From a bacterium (GTDB lineage Bacteria > Zixibacteria > MSB-5A5 > GN15 > FEB-12), in assembly GCA_020444475.1 (NCBI GenBank), contig JAHLKV010000005.1:1-64000 (forward strand): a DNA stretch of 64,000 bases, in the 5' to 3' direction. Of the stretch, positions 52,473 through 60,770 are shown piece after piece. The position numbers and the translations under genes were made by a program. The notes under the pieces were generated by a model. It saw only the letters and a program-made list of their open reading frames with translations, searched no databases and was not told the origin of the DNA. Every line of letters begins with the position of its first letter. Positions within the stretch are counted from its first letter, which is position 1.

Positions 52473-52500
52473 CGAAACAGAGCAGAGCATTTGCGTTTTC

Positions 52501-52568
52501 TGAAAAGTGACAAAACGAACCTATTTCGCTGTAAGTCACACGCGATCAATCTTGTACAATGATTTTTT
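52501..52568 (-). repeat. 68-nt conserved element, copy 1
   Basis: Read on the minus strand it matches the segment 62068-62136. TGTACAAG begins 29 nt before an exact 17-nt core GCGAAATAGGTTCGTTT in both copies, and the flanks are A-rich before and T-rich after. It faces the island operon. No reading frame or known RNA motif is recognised. Confidence 0.7.
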
Positions 52569-52634
52569 GGTATTGAGAGAAATCTATGCGACTTGCGATG
52601 GGACCGGCCGCCTCAGAAATCCGAGTTCGGTGGC

Positions 52635-52665
52635 GTAGGTCCGAACCCCTGTGGTTCGGACCTAC
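52635..52665. repeat. Perfect 13-bp palindrome of the GTAGGTCCGAACC family
   Basis: GTAGGTCCGAACC and GGTTCGGACCTAC pair across the loop CCTGT. It begins the right flank of the island and lies 2 bp before the deacetylase stop. Confidence 0.85.
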
Positions 52666-52666
52666 C

Positions 52667-53731
52667 TCAACTCACCCGCCCGCGCAACAGCCGCTTAAGC
52701 GGCAGCTTGCCGACATACGAAAACACCTCAAGCCGGGTCTCACCGTTGATCGTCAGCCTCGGAATCGCAAACCGGCGCGCTCCCTGCAGCGGATACTCCG
52801 GTACGCCAAGCTGTGTCGTGAACCCGACCGAATAGCCGCACCCCGGTGCGACCTCCAGCACCTTGTCGTTAAACGACCCGGCCGGATAACAAATCGCGGT
52901 CACACTGTTGCCGAGCCGTTTCTCCAGTTCCTGCTTGGAGCCGATCAGCTCATCGCGGATCTCGTCGGCCTTCAGCCTGGCCAGCTTGCGGTGATTGACG
53001 GTGTGCGACTGAAAATCGATCCCCTTGATAATCAGCGGCTGCATCTCTTCCCACGTCATACAGCCGACCCCGATCTCATAGCTCTCACCGGTATGGCGCT
53101 CAAGCTGCTCGACTGTCCGGTCAACCACCTCCTGCGGGCGATCATCGAGCAGCCGACACAACTCCCTCCCGAAATGACGACGCTTCTCGTAGGTCGCGAT
53201 AGATGCTCTGGCGATTAACTCGCCAATGTCCTCGGGCACATCCCCAGGCTTGTTCTTCATCCGGGTCAGTGTATCAGAATTGAGCTTGGTGACGGCGTTG
53301 GTTACGCGAAGATGCCAAAACCGCCGGTCGCTGTTGACGTATGCGGTCGGCACAAACACCACCGCCGGAAAATCGCGCTCGCGAAGCGACGGCAGCGCGA
53401 AATCCAGGAACTCACTGTCGGCATCATCAAACGTGATGAGAGCCGACCGGCGACTGAGTTTCTTCTTGCCATCGAGAACGTCGATAAACGTCGGCAAATC
53501 GATCACATCGTACCAGCGACCGATCGCATCAAGATGGTCGGAGAAGAGTCGATAGTCCAGACCCCAGTCATAGCCGAGGAATCCGACCTTGCCTTTGTCA
53601 TGGTCAACCACGCGATGATAGGTGAAGACTGTAAGAAGCGGATGGGAGCGAAAGCGCAACCCTTCGAACAAATGCGCCAGCCCCCAGAGACCGAGATAGT
53701 ATCCAATACGGTCGATCAGTTTGTTCAGCAT
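52667..53731 (-). CDS. Polysaccharide deacetylase family protein, variant
   Basis: A 354-residue NodB-like protein. TVFTYHRVV near residue 33 opens the domain. The metal motif is ITFDDADSEF near 98, with alanine after the aspartate pair instead of glycine. SHTVNHRKL near 245 supplies the HxxxH pair, and CYPAGSFND near 285 the substrate-side arginine/proline region. The C-terminus is basic. It would deacetylate an amino-sugar polymer. Its relation to the deacetylase at 37 kb is that of a distant paralogue. It lies 36 bp downstream of the GNAT-like gene and may be co-transcribed. Confidence 0.87.
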   Translation of the reverse strand: MLNKLIDRIGYYLGLWGLAHLFEGLRFRSHPLLTVFTYHRVVDHDKGKVGFLGYDWGLDYRLFSDHLDAIGRWYDVIDLPTFIDVLDGKKKLSRRSALITFDDADSEFLDFALPSLRERDFPAVVFVPTAYVNSDRRFWHLRVTNAVTKLNSDTLTRMKNKPGDVPEDIGELIARASIATYEKRRHFGRELCRLLDDRPQEVVDRTVEQLERHTGESYEIGVGCMTWEEMQPLIIKGIDFQSHTVNHRKLARLKADEIRDELIGSKQELEKRLGNSVTAICYPAGSFNDKVLEVAPGCGYSVGFTTQLGVPEYPLQGARRFAIPRLTINGETRLEVFSYVGKLPLKRLLRGRVS

Positions 53732-53767
53732 CCCTGCTATCTATCCTGTATGCCCGGTGTGGGCTGC

Positions 53768-54820
53768 TCAGACATCGTTATCGCCGTTGGTGAAATGCCA
53801 CTGCGAAGCATCGTACGCCAGCTCGCGGTGCGGTGCGCCTTCAACGCCGAATACAATGACCTTAATCCGGTCATCCGGTCGCATCTTAAATCCGAACTCT
53901 TCGAACCTGGCATACATCGAAGGATTCCCGAAAAAGAACATCGTCACTGTGTTCATATCTTGCGAGCGCGCCCACAAGATGAACTCGCCGATCAACGGAT
54001 CGAGCACCGTGCTGTTGTCGAGCGTGAAGATATCGTTGATACTGACTTCGTGGTCGGTCTCACGGAAGACAACATAGCCGAGCAACCGCGAGGATTTCGC
54101 ATCGGAGAGTGCAAACGCCCGGTATTCCTTGTACGGGCACTCCATGAACCGCCAGTTGAGAAAACGGCTGGTGCGCTCGGCCACCATGCGGTATTGCTTT
54201 GCTCCTTCGACCGCCAACTCATCAAAGCGCTCATCGAACCGGTCGAGAATCTCAAACCGGTACAAACCGCGGTCTTTGAACTTCCGCTCTCTCGATGTCA
54301 GCGCCATCATGCCATCTACCGGTTTCGCCAGCAATCCCGACAAGGCGCCAACTCTGACCACCCGCTGCACATACGAACGGGTGTGCAGCACTTTCACCAT
54401 GCGCTTGAGGCCGCCGATAATCGTGTAGCCGGCCCGTTCGGTGATCCGCGCCGAGCGGGCGTTCGGGGTCCCGACCAAAAACGGATAGCCTGCCACATCC
54501 TTGTTGGCGATCATCTGCATGCGAAGACCAAACGCCATGCCCTGCTGGCGGTACTCGCTGTTGACGCCGAGATCGCCGCCCAGACCGACCACCACCTGCT
54601 GGCCGTCGATAAGCATCCGCTTCGGAAAACAGGCTATCGAACCAACGACCTGATCGTTTTTCGGCTCCCGGACGATCCAGCAGTCACCCGGTCCGGCCGG
54701 GTTGTTTTTGTAGAACCAGTCGAACTTCTTCACCGGCCAGCCGTGGAACTGGGTATCCCAGAACTCGACTATCTCCGGACCGTCTTTCTCGAGATCAGCC
54801 TTGAGTATCTTGTAGTCCAT
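53768..54820 (-). CDS. GNAT-family acyltransferase-like protein
   Basis: A 350-residue protein. The N-terminal half has GNAT features: VVGSIACFPKRMLIDGQQVVVGLGGDLGVNSEYRQQGMAFGL near residues 68-110, where Q-x-x-G-x-A/G matches the acetyl-CoA binding loop, and GTPNARSARITERAGY near 125. The second half repeats a GNAT-like core in outline (LGYVVFRET, then NTVTMFFFGNPSMYARFEEFGF). I use the ATG at 54820; the longer frame overlaps the neighbouring gene. It sits with a deacetylase and an SGNH-like protein, suggesting glycan acylation. Confidence 0.78.
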   Translation of the reverse strand: MDYKILKADLEKDGPEIVEFWDTQFHGWPVKKFDWFYKNNPAGPGDCWIVREPKNDQVVGSIACFPKRMLIDGQQVVVGLGGDLGVNSEYRQQGMAFGLRMQMIANKDVAGYPFLVGTPNARSARITERAGYTIIGGLKRMVKVLHTRSYVQRVVRVGALSGLLAKPVDGMMALTSRERKFKDRGLYRFEILDRFDERFDELAVEGAKQYRMVAERTSRFLNWRFMECPYKEYRAFALSDAKSSRLLGYVVFRETDHEVSINDIFTLDNSTVLDPLIGEFILWARSQDMNTVTMFFFGNPSMYARFEEFGFKMRPDDRIKVIVFGVEGAPHRELAYDASQWHFTNGDNDV

Positions 54821-54891
54821 ATCAATCGTGCCTTTGTGACGCTGTTTCAGCAATCCGTATACTGTATCGTCACGTTGATGCCGCTCTACAA

Positions 54892-55824
54892 CTACGACCG
54901 ATTGTCCGCCTGCCAGCCTGTCCACAGCGTTCGGAACATCGCCATAAACGCCGAAGCCGCCGCTTTGGAGCCTTTCTCGTTGGGGTGGCTGTCCCCCGGC
55001 AGGTTCAGTCGGTACTCGCCTTTCAGGAAGCCTTTGTCGTTGGCCAAGGTTCCGAACAGGTCGAAAACGAAGAAGTTGTTCTGCCCGGTTTCAGTTTTGT
55101 AGGCGGGCTGATAGACATTTACCAGCCAGTTGTTGAACTTCCGGGCGCGAGCCGCCATCTCAGCGGTGGTCGCCTCGGGCACCCGCGGCGGCGCGGTCAT
55201 GTAGATAAACAGCTTGTTGGGATGAGCCGCCATGAGCGGACGGATATGGTTAAAGGTCGCCTTGTAGTTGGCGATCGTCTGCTCTTCGCCATACGGATCG
55301 CCCGGTTCGGTCCCTTCGCCGACTATGTCGCTGTTGGGGTAGCAGGGCTTGAAGACGACTATGTCGTTGGACTGGCCGTCGGTGAGATAGCGGTTCCCCG
55401 AGGCGGAGAACTGCAGGATATCATCCATGCTGCTGTCGAACTTGCCCGCCCAGTGGCAGATGTCGGTGTTCTCACCGACCTCGTCGCCGTAGGTCGCGCT
55501 CTTGACCAGGATGCCCATTTCGAGCAAATCGTTGCGAAGGCCCCCTTCGTTGAGAATCCGCCGTCCTACGGAGTGGTGCAAAAAGACCATGCGGGTGTCG
55601 GAAACTTTGTCGAGGGCGGCGGTCAGTTCCGTCACCGAAGCAGTCAGGCCGCGGTTGGCGGCGCCGCAGTCGGCTTGTTTGGCCTGACCCTCGGCGAACC
55701 AGGTGCGAAGGTTCAGGTATTTATAGACCACAAAAGCGCCCACCGCATTGCCGATAAGCGACAACACCAGCAGCACTATCAGAAGCGTGTTCATGCCTTT
55801 TCTCCCGCCGGCTGTGGAGGTCAT
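54892..55824 (-). CDS. Membrane-anchored SGNH-like hydrolase
   Basis: A 310-residue protein with an N-terminal transmembrane segment (TLLIVLLVLSLIGNAVGAFVVY) and an extracytoplasmic SGNH-like domain. Block I reads VFLHHSVGRRI near residue 80, where serine follows HH as in a known SGNH subgroup; KPCYPNSD lies near 158, and the C-terminal DSHPNEKG near 288 carries the Asp-x-His pair. An esterase acting on acylated glycans is likely. Two starts are possible (55824 and 55794, each with a Shine-Dalgarno); I keep the longer. Confidence 0.8.
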   Translation of the reverse strand: MTSTAGGRKGMNTLLIVLLVLSLIGNAVGAFVVYKYLNLRTWFAEGQAKQADCGAANRGLTASVTELTAALDKVSDTRMVFLHHSVGRRILNEGGLRNDLLEMGILVKSATYGDEVGENTDICHWAGKFDSSMDDILQFSASGNRYLTDGQSNDIVVFKPCYPNSDIVGEGTEPGDPYGEEQTIANYKATFNHIRPLMAAHPNKLFIYMTAPPRVPEATTAEMAARARKFNNWLVNVYQPAYKTETGQNNFFVFDLFGTLANDKGFLKGEYRLNLPGDSHPNEKGSKAAASAFMAMFRTLWTGWQADNRS

Positions 55825-56020
55825 ATCTCTTCCTTTCGTTGGAAATCGAAAGAACTCGTCTCGTATGATGGTGTATTTCTAGAGTTCGGTCAAGTTCAGT
55901 CGACCTTCACCCTGCTCTCGGAGGAACAACCGATTCACCAGGTGGGTTTCTAAAACATTGACCAGCACAGTCCTTATACCCCGATGCTCGGAAGAACAGC
56001 ATCGACAAGGAGAGACAACT

Positions 56021-56629
56021 ATGACCCGCCCTATTCTTACCATAGCCGCGATTACTTTGACGGCGGCGCTGGCCCTGGCCGGCAACCCGGAGAAGAGCTC
56101 AAGCGGCGCCAATAAACCGGAGAAGGCCACCATGGAAACCACCAAAGGCTTCACGTCGATCCCGTTCGAGACGATCGACGGCAAGGCTACCAGTCTCGAT
56201 GCGTACAAAGGCAAAGTCATCCTGATCGTCAACACCGCCAGCAAATGCGGCTATACCCCCCAATACGAAGGACTCGAAGCTCTGTACCAGGAGTACAAGG
56301 ACTCCGGCCTGGTCGTGATCGGTTTCCCGGCCAACAACTTCGGTGGACAGGAACCCGGCACCAACGAGCAGATCCTCGAGTTCTGCCAGACGAAATTCGA
56401 CGTTACCTTCCCGATGATGGCCAAGATCAGCGTGAAGGGAAAAGACATCCATCCGCTTTACAAGTACCTGACCGAGGACTCCAAAATGCCCGGCGAGATC
56501 TCATGGAATTTCAACAAGTTCCTGATCGACCGCGATGGTCGTCTCGCGGCGCGGTATGAGTCGAAAGTGAAACCGCAGAGCGAGGAGTTGGTCGGCCAGA
56601 TCAAGACCCTGTTGAACGGCAAGGGGTAA
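56021..56629 (+). CDS. Glutathione peroxidase family protein, exported
   Basis: A 202-residue protein with a signal peptide (ILTIAAITLTAALALAG, residues 5-21) and a thioredoxin-fold peroxidase domain. The peroxidatic residue is cysteine in NTASKCGYT near residue 78; glutamine is in FPANNFGGQEPG near 113 and tryptophan in WNFNKFLID near 164, completing the usual tetrad. It would reduce hydroperoxides, probably with thioredoxin-type donors in the periplasm. AAGGAG lies 8 bp before the ATG. Cys is used here although selD in the same window appears to encode selenocysteine. Confidence 0.93.
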   Translation: MTRPILTIAAITLTAALALAGNPEKSSSGANKPEKATMETTKGFTSIPFETIDGKATSLDAYKGKVILIVNTASKCGYTPQYEGLEALYQEYKDSGLVVIGFPANNFGGQEPGTNEQILEFCQTKFDVTFPMMAKISVKGKDIHPLYKYLTEDSKMPGEISWNFNKFLIDRDGRLAARYESKVKPQSEELVGQIKTLLNGKG

Positions 56630-56719
56630 ACCGCCTTTGGGTCGGCGGGCTGCGTTCGCGTGTCGCCGGTTGTGATCTTTTTGTTGCGTGGCGGGCCGCA
56701 GCGATGTTATTACCGTTTC

Positions 56720-57082
56720 ATGACCCGTCGCAAGAAAAGCAAGCCGCCCCTCCTGGCGCCGGCCGGTAATTTCCTCAAGAAGATCTCCGGGGCCGATGCC
56801 CGCACGCGGAAGAAATACGTTCGCTGGGGACTGTATCTCATCACGCTCCTCTTGCTGTACTCGACGATGGTCGGAACATACTCTCTGCCCCGGATCGTCC
56901 GGCTCAAGTTCGAACGCACGTCCCTGATAGAGGCCAACCGCCGCGAACTTATCAAGCTGATCGATTCCGAACGGGTCCGAACCATGCTCCAAAATGACCC
57001 CCGTTATATCGAATGGGTCGCCCGTACCCGCTACCATATGGTCCGGCCGGGGGAGACGATCTACCGCTATCGCAATCGGTAA
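56720..57082 (+). CDS. FtsB/DivIC-like septum protein
   Basis: A 120-residue bitopic protein: a basic cytoplasmic N-terminus (RRKKSKPP, ARTRKKYVR), one transmembrane helix near residues 36-55 (LYLITLLLLYSTMVGTYSL), a short coiled coil and the conserved C-terminal pattern YIEWVARTRYHMVRPGE near 97-113. Family members stabilise the division complex with FtsL. It lies 6 bp before recO and is probably co-transcribed. Confidence 0.8.
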   Translation: MTRRKKSKPPLLAPAGNFLKKISGADARTRKKYVRWGLYLITLLLLYSTMVGTYSLPRIVRLKFERTSLIEANRRELIKLIDSERVRTMLQNDPRYIEWVARTRYHMVRPGETIYRYRNR

Positions 57083-57088
57083 CGCATC

Positions 57089-57886
57089 ATGCCGCTGGAG
57101 AAATCCGAGGCGATTATCCTCAAATCGTTCAACTGGTCCGAGTCTTCCCGGATGGTGATCTTTTTCACCGAAGAATTCGGCAAACTCAAGCTGACCGACC
57201 GCGGCGGGCGCTCCATGAAAACCAGGCGCGGGCGGTTGACCACCTTCGCCCGACTTGATATCACCTTCTATCTCTCTGAAAAACAGACCTCGGGCTATAT
57301 CTCCGATTCCGACCTGCTGGAGCTGTATTCATTCGAGCGGGACGGCACCCTGGGTCGGCTGGCGTACGCGTCGGCCGCCTGCGAACTGCTCTATTTGCTG
57401 CTGCCGGAGCGGGACGACCAGCCGGGGCTGTATCGCTATGTCGTTTCCTACCTGAAGCTGGTCGACACCGTCGAGAAACACTCCCTGCCCTCGGTCTTCA
57501 TCTGCTTCTTCCTGCGCCTGCTCTCGCAGCTTGGCTATCACCCGTCGCTGGCCTACTGCGTAACTTCGGGGGAGCCGGTCGAACAATTCGTCCCGGAAGG
57601 GGCCGATGCTGTCTTTTCGGCGGAGCGGGGGGGAGTCGTATCGCCGCCTTGCCAACGGCCGGGAGAGTATTATATTAGGCTCTCCTACGACTGCTTCCGG
57701 CGCCTTTTGGTGTTGCAGACGGCATCGCTGGCCGAAGCCGCCGGGCATCGGGTATCTTTTGCCGAAGCGGCCCAGATGCTGGAGGCGATGGCGAAATTTG
57801 TGCGGTATCAGGCGGACCTGCCGGCGAACCTCAAGTCGCTGGAGTTTCTCGACAAGTTGAAAAAGACCCATTTAACGGATAGATGA
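57089..57886 (+). CDS. recO: DNA repair protein RecO
   Basis: A 265-residue protein that loads RecA at gapped DNA together with RecR. The N-terminal OB-fold reads EAIILKSFNWSESSRMVIFFTEEFGKLKLTDRGGR, and a helical domain follows. The usual four-cysteine zinc site near residue 150-185 is reduced: only single cysteines remain (AYCVTS and SPPCQR). Its stop overlaps the glycyl-tRNA synthetase start (ATGA). Confidence 0.9.
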   Translation: MPLEKSEAIILKSFNWSESSRMVIFFTEEFGKLKLTDRGGRSMKTRRGRLTTFARLDITFYLSEKQTSGYISDSDLLELYSFERDGTLGRLAYASAACELLYLLLPERDDQPGLYRYVVSYLKLVDTVEKHSLPSVFICFFLRLLSQLGYHPSLAYCVTSGEPVEQFVPEGADAVFSAERGGVVSPPCQRPGEYYIRLSYDCFRRLLVLQTASLAEAAGHRVSFAEAAQMLEAMAKFVRYQADLPANLKSLEFLDKLKKTHLTDR

Positions 57887-59229
57887 CACCGATGGCGAAA
57901 CAGAAAAACGACGATCTCATGGACAAGCTGGTCTCGCTGTGCAAACGGCGCGGCTACATTTTCCCTTCCTCCGAAATCTACGGCGGCCTCACCTCGTGCT
58001 GGGACTACGGCCCGCTCGGCTCGGAGCTGAAACGCAATATCAAAAACTTCTGGTGGGATGCGATGACCAACCGTCGCGACGATATCGAAGGACTTGATGC
58101 CTCGATTCTCATGCATCCCAAGGTCTGGGAGACGTCCGGCCATGTCTCCGGATTCAACGACCCGATGGTCGACTGCAAGACCTGCAAGGCGCGCTTCCGG
58201 GCGGATAAGCTCGAAGAAAGCCGCTGCCCCAATAAACCGTCGAAATCGCCACTGGAGTGCGGCGGTGAGCTGACCGAAGCGCGGCAGTTTAACCTGATGT
58301 TCCGGACACATATGGGGCCGGTTGAAGACAGTTCGTCGATCATCTACCTTCGCCCGGAAACCGCCCAGGGTGTCTATGTCAATTTTCTGAATGTCAAAAA
58401 CTCCTCGCGGCAGAAAATCCCGTTTGGTATCGCCCAGATCGGCAAGGCCTTCCGCAACGAGATCACGCCCGGCAACTTCATCTTCCGCACCCGCGAGTTC
58501 GAACAGATGGAGATGCAGTTTTTTGTCCATCCCGACACCGACGAAGAGTGGTTCGAGACCTGGCGCGAAGAGCGCTGGAAGTACTATCAGGCGCTGGGCA
58601 TCAACGAAGAGAAACTTCGCTGGCACGAGCACGGACCGGACGAACTGGCCCACTACGCCAAAAAGGCGTACGATATCGAATACGAATTCCCGTTCGGCTG
58701 GCAGGAACTCGAAGGTGTTCACAACCGGACCGATTTCGACCTCGGCCGCCACATGGAAGCGTCGAAAAAAGACCTTCGCTATTTCGACGAGCGCTTCACC
58801 GACAAGTTCATCCCGTACGTGATCGAAACCGCCGCCGGTGTCGACCGCCAGTTACTGATGGTCCTGTGTGACGCCTACGACGAGATGGAGATCAAGGGCG
58901 AGAAGCGGGTTTTCCTGCGGATCTCGCCGCGGGTGGCGCCGATCAAAGCGGCCGTCTTTCCGCTGGTCAAGAAAGAAGGGATGCCGGAGTACGCCCAGAA
59001 AGTCTATCAGGACCTGAAGAAGAAGTTCAAGGTCTTCTACGATGAGTCCGGAGCGGTCGGACGGCGCTATGCCCGTATGGACGAAGCCGGTTGTCCGTTC
59101 TGTGTGACGGTCGACGGTCAGACGCTGGAGGACGATACGATGACTCTCCGGGACCGCGATTCGATGGATCAGACGCGGATGACCGTCGCCGAAGTGACAG
59201 CGTTTCTCGAGCAAAAAATAAGCGGCTGA
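57883..59229 (+). CDS. glyQS: Glycyl-tRNA synthetase, alpha2 type
   Basis: A 448-residue class II aminoacyl-tRNA synthetase of the single-chain dimer type found in Gram-positives, archaea and eukaryotes. The N-terminus has RRGYIFPSSEIYGG and SCWDYGPLGSELK. A cysteine-bearing insert (CKTCKARF...CPNK, ~residues 92-112) follows. Motif 2 is FRNEITPGNFIFRTREFEQMEM near 190-211; motif 3 contains PYVIETAAGVDRQLL near 312. The C-terminal anticodon domain begins around 345. The start overlaps recO; a second ATG three codons later is also possible. Confidence 0.95.
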   Translation: MTPMAKQKNDDLMDKLVSLCKRRGYIFPSSEIYGGLTSCWDYGPLGSELKRNIKNFWWDAMTNRRDDIEGLDASILMHPKVWETSGHVSGFNDPMVDCKTCKARFRADKLEESRCPNKPSKSPLECGGELTEARQFNLMFRTHMGPVEDSSSIIYLRPETAQGVYVNFLNVKNSSRQKIPFGIAQIGKAFRNEITPGNFIFRTREFEQMEMQFFVHPDTDEEWFETWREERWKYYQALGINEEKLRWHEHGPDELAHYAKKAYDIEYEFPFGWQELEGVHNRTDFDLGRHMEASKKDLRYFDERFTDKFIPYVIETAAGVDRQLLMVLCDAYDEMEIKGEKRVFLRISPRVAPIKAAVFPLVKKEGMPEYAQKVYQDLKKKFKVFYDESGAVGRRYARMDEAGCPFCVTVDGQTLEDDTMTLRDRDSMDQTRMTVAEVTAFLEQKISG

Positions 59230-59251
59230 TCAGCCGCCGAATGATCCGAAC

Positions 59252-59293
59252 CGGCCGAGTGGGCGTAGTTAACCCCTCGGCCGTTTTTCTTTG
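59252..59293 (+). terminator. Terminator of the recO-glyQS unit
   Basis: CGGCCGAG and CTCGGCCG pair across a 16-nt loop and are followed by TTTTTCTTTG. A 16-bp perfect palindrome GCGGCTGATCAGCCGC covers the stop codon just upstream. Confidence 0.8.
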
Positions 59294-59319
59294 ATAGGCT
59301 TAGAGTCGAATGATCACGT

Positions 59320-59577
59320 CTACAACGACCATGAGTGCCGCTCGAGAACGCGGGCGATATCATCGATCGACGGAAACATGCGGGGATTGCGCTCGCGCGG
59401 CTTCTTGCGCTGGTCGGTCAGCGCCTGACCGTTGACAATCAACGTCGGCGACTTCACCGGCTTGATCCTGTCAATCACTTTCGCCAGAATACCCCGTTCC
59501 CGGCAGAAGGTGTCGACAAATTCGCGCGCTTCCCGCTGTTTCGGATCTTCCCTGGAGTAGATGAATCCAATTTCCAT
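59320..59577 (-). CDS. Thioredoxin-fold small protein without CxxC
   Basis: An 85-residue protein beginning MEIGFIYSREDPKQREAREF, with the cis-proline strand SPTLIVNG near residue 47 typical of thioredoxin/glutaredoxin folds. The active-site cysteine pair is absent (only FCRERG near 28). The frame is open further upstream; the ATG at 59577 gives the compact fold. I see no operon partner, since glyQS and sod are on the other strand. Confidence 0.65.
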   Translation of the reverse strand: MEIGFIYSREDPKQREAREFVDTFCRERGILAKVIDRIKPVKSPTLIVNGQALTDQRKKPRERNPRMFPSIDDIARVLERHSWSL

Positions 59578-59966
59578 TTGATTCTCGTTCCCCTGTTTCC
59601 CTTTCGTTGTCATACTCCGCATATCCGTCGCGGAAATCAACAACAACATCGGCGTCTACCTGTTATAACGGTAGAATGCGACGAAGGTGTCCGCTCGGGC
59701 GGGAGAAAATCGTATCAACGTGCAGGAAATGGACAATGCAAACCCATCAGACAGAATTGGCATGGCTTCGATAACTGCGACGCACTCAGCGCCTTGGGTC
59801 GCAAGAACGCAGTCGCGCCGGCTTCACACGAATCGATATACTGGATAAAAAAACCTCCATTGTGGTCGAATAGCATTGACACAACCCGGCAGGGACGCTA
59901 ACGTTGAATATTCGGGGAATGTTTGGACGCACAATTCAGCTTTCATAGAGAAGAAAGGACGTGACT
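59578..59966. other. Gap upstream of sod
   Basis: Apart from the promoter at 59876-59904, I see nothing in this 389-bp stretch. A 188-codon plus-strand frame running from within the previous gene has no coding character. Confidence 0.5.
59876..59904 (+). promoter_or_regulatory. Promoter of the superoxide dismutase gene
   Basis: A perfect -35 box TTGACA is separated by 17 bp from TAACGT, 62 bp before the start codon. Confidence 0.5.
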
Positions 59967-60539
59967 ATGGCCCACCAGTTACCGGACCTGCCGTTCGCGC
60001 CCGAATCACTGGCGCCGCACATCTCGACCGAGACTATCGAGTACCACTACGGGAAGCATCACCAGGCGTATGTCAACAAGCTCAACGAGCTGATCGTGGG
60101 GACGGAGTTTGCCGATGCGACGCTCGAGGAGATCATCAAGAAAGCGACCGGCGGCATTTTCAACAACGCCGCCCAGACCTGGAATCACACCTTCTACTGG
60201 AACTGCATCAGCGGCAAAGGCGGCGAACCGACCGGCAAGCTGGCTTCGGCGATCGATGCCGAGTTTCGCAGTTTCGAGGACTTCAAAGAGAAGTTCACCG
60301 CCCGGGCGGTTGGCACATTCGGGTCCGGCTGGGCCTGGCTGGTGCGCACCGAGACCGGCGCGCTGGAGATCGTAAGCACCTCGAACGCCGGCAACCCGAT
60401 GACCGAGAACAAAAAGCCGCTCTTGACCTGCGATGTCTGGGAGCACGCCTACTATATCGATTTCCGGAACGCCCGCCCGAAGTATGTCGAAGCTTTCTGG
60501 AGTCTGATCAACTGGGAGTTTGTGGCGAAAAATTTCTGA
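59967..60539 (+). CDS. sodB: Superoxide dismutase, iron/manganese family (iron-type residues)
   Basis: A 190-residue cytoplasmic enzyme. Metal ligands are in [15 protein letters not shown] (first His near residue 25), WNHTFYW (near 73) and [11 protein letters not shown] (Asp and His near 155-159). The glutamine in NNAAQTWNH and the GSGWAWLV segment are characteristic of iron enzymes. AAAGGA lies 8 bp before the ATG; a GTG two codons upstream is less likely. A terminator follows, so it is monocistronic. Confidence 0.95.
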   Translation: MAHQLPDLPFAPESLAPHISTETIEYHYGKHHQAYVNKLNELIVGTEFADATLEEIIKKATGGIFNNAAQTWNHTFYWNCISGKGGEPTGKLASAIDAEFRSFEDFKEKFTARAVGTFGSGWAWLVRTETGALEIVSTSNAGNPMTENKKPLLTCDVWEHAYYIDFRNARPKYVEAFWSLINWEFVAKNF

Positions 60540-60568
60540 TCCGGGGAAGGGACCTATCGGAATGAGAG

Positions 60569-60600
60569 AGCCGGTCGGCGCGTCTGACCGGCTTTTCTAT
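60569..60600 (+). terminator. Terminator of sodB
   Basis: AGCCGGTC and GACCGGCT pair across a 9-nt loop and are followed by TTTCTATTGT. Confidence 0.85.
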
Positions 60601-60606
60601 TGTCTC

Positions 60607-60758
60607 TGCGTCAGGTGTCACCCGCCTCCGGCACGCTAGCACCTGACGCAACACCGGCGTCCGTGGCCGTGACCCCAACTGACTCCGTGGCCGTGACTTT
60701 AGTCACGGTGGCGGTTCCTGTCGATCTTAGAGCGTGTGAACCGTGACTGAAGTCACGG
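60607..60758. repeat. Palindromic repeat cluster (CACCTGACGCA and CCGTGACT families)
   Basis: TGCGTCAGGTG and CACCTGACGCA form an 11-bp inverted repeat (60607-60650). Two copies of CCGTGACT-nn-AGTCACGG follow at 60691-60708 and 60741-60758. A related hairpin lies at 10969. No T-runs follow, so these are more like repeats than terminators. Confidence 0.75.
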
Positions 60759-60770
60759 CCACAAGAGGCC

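Noticed and set aside
53312..55102. 596-codon plus-strand frame across three minus-strand genes
   Set aside because: The deacetylase, GNAT and SGNH-like genes on the minus strand are all supported by motifs; the long antisense frame results from codon bias.
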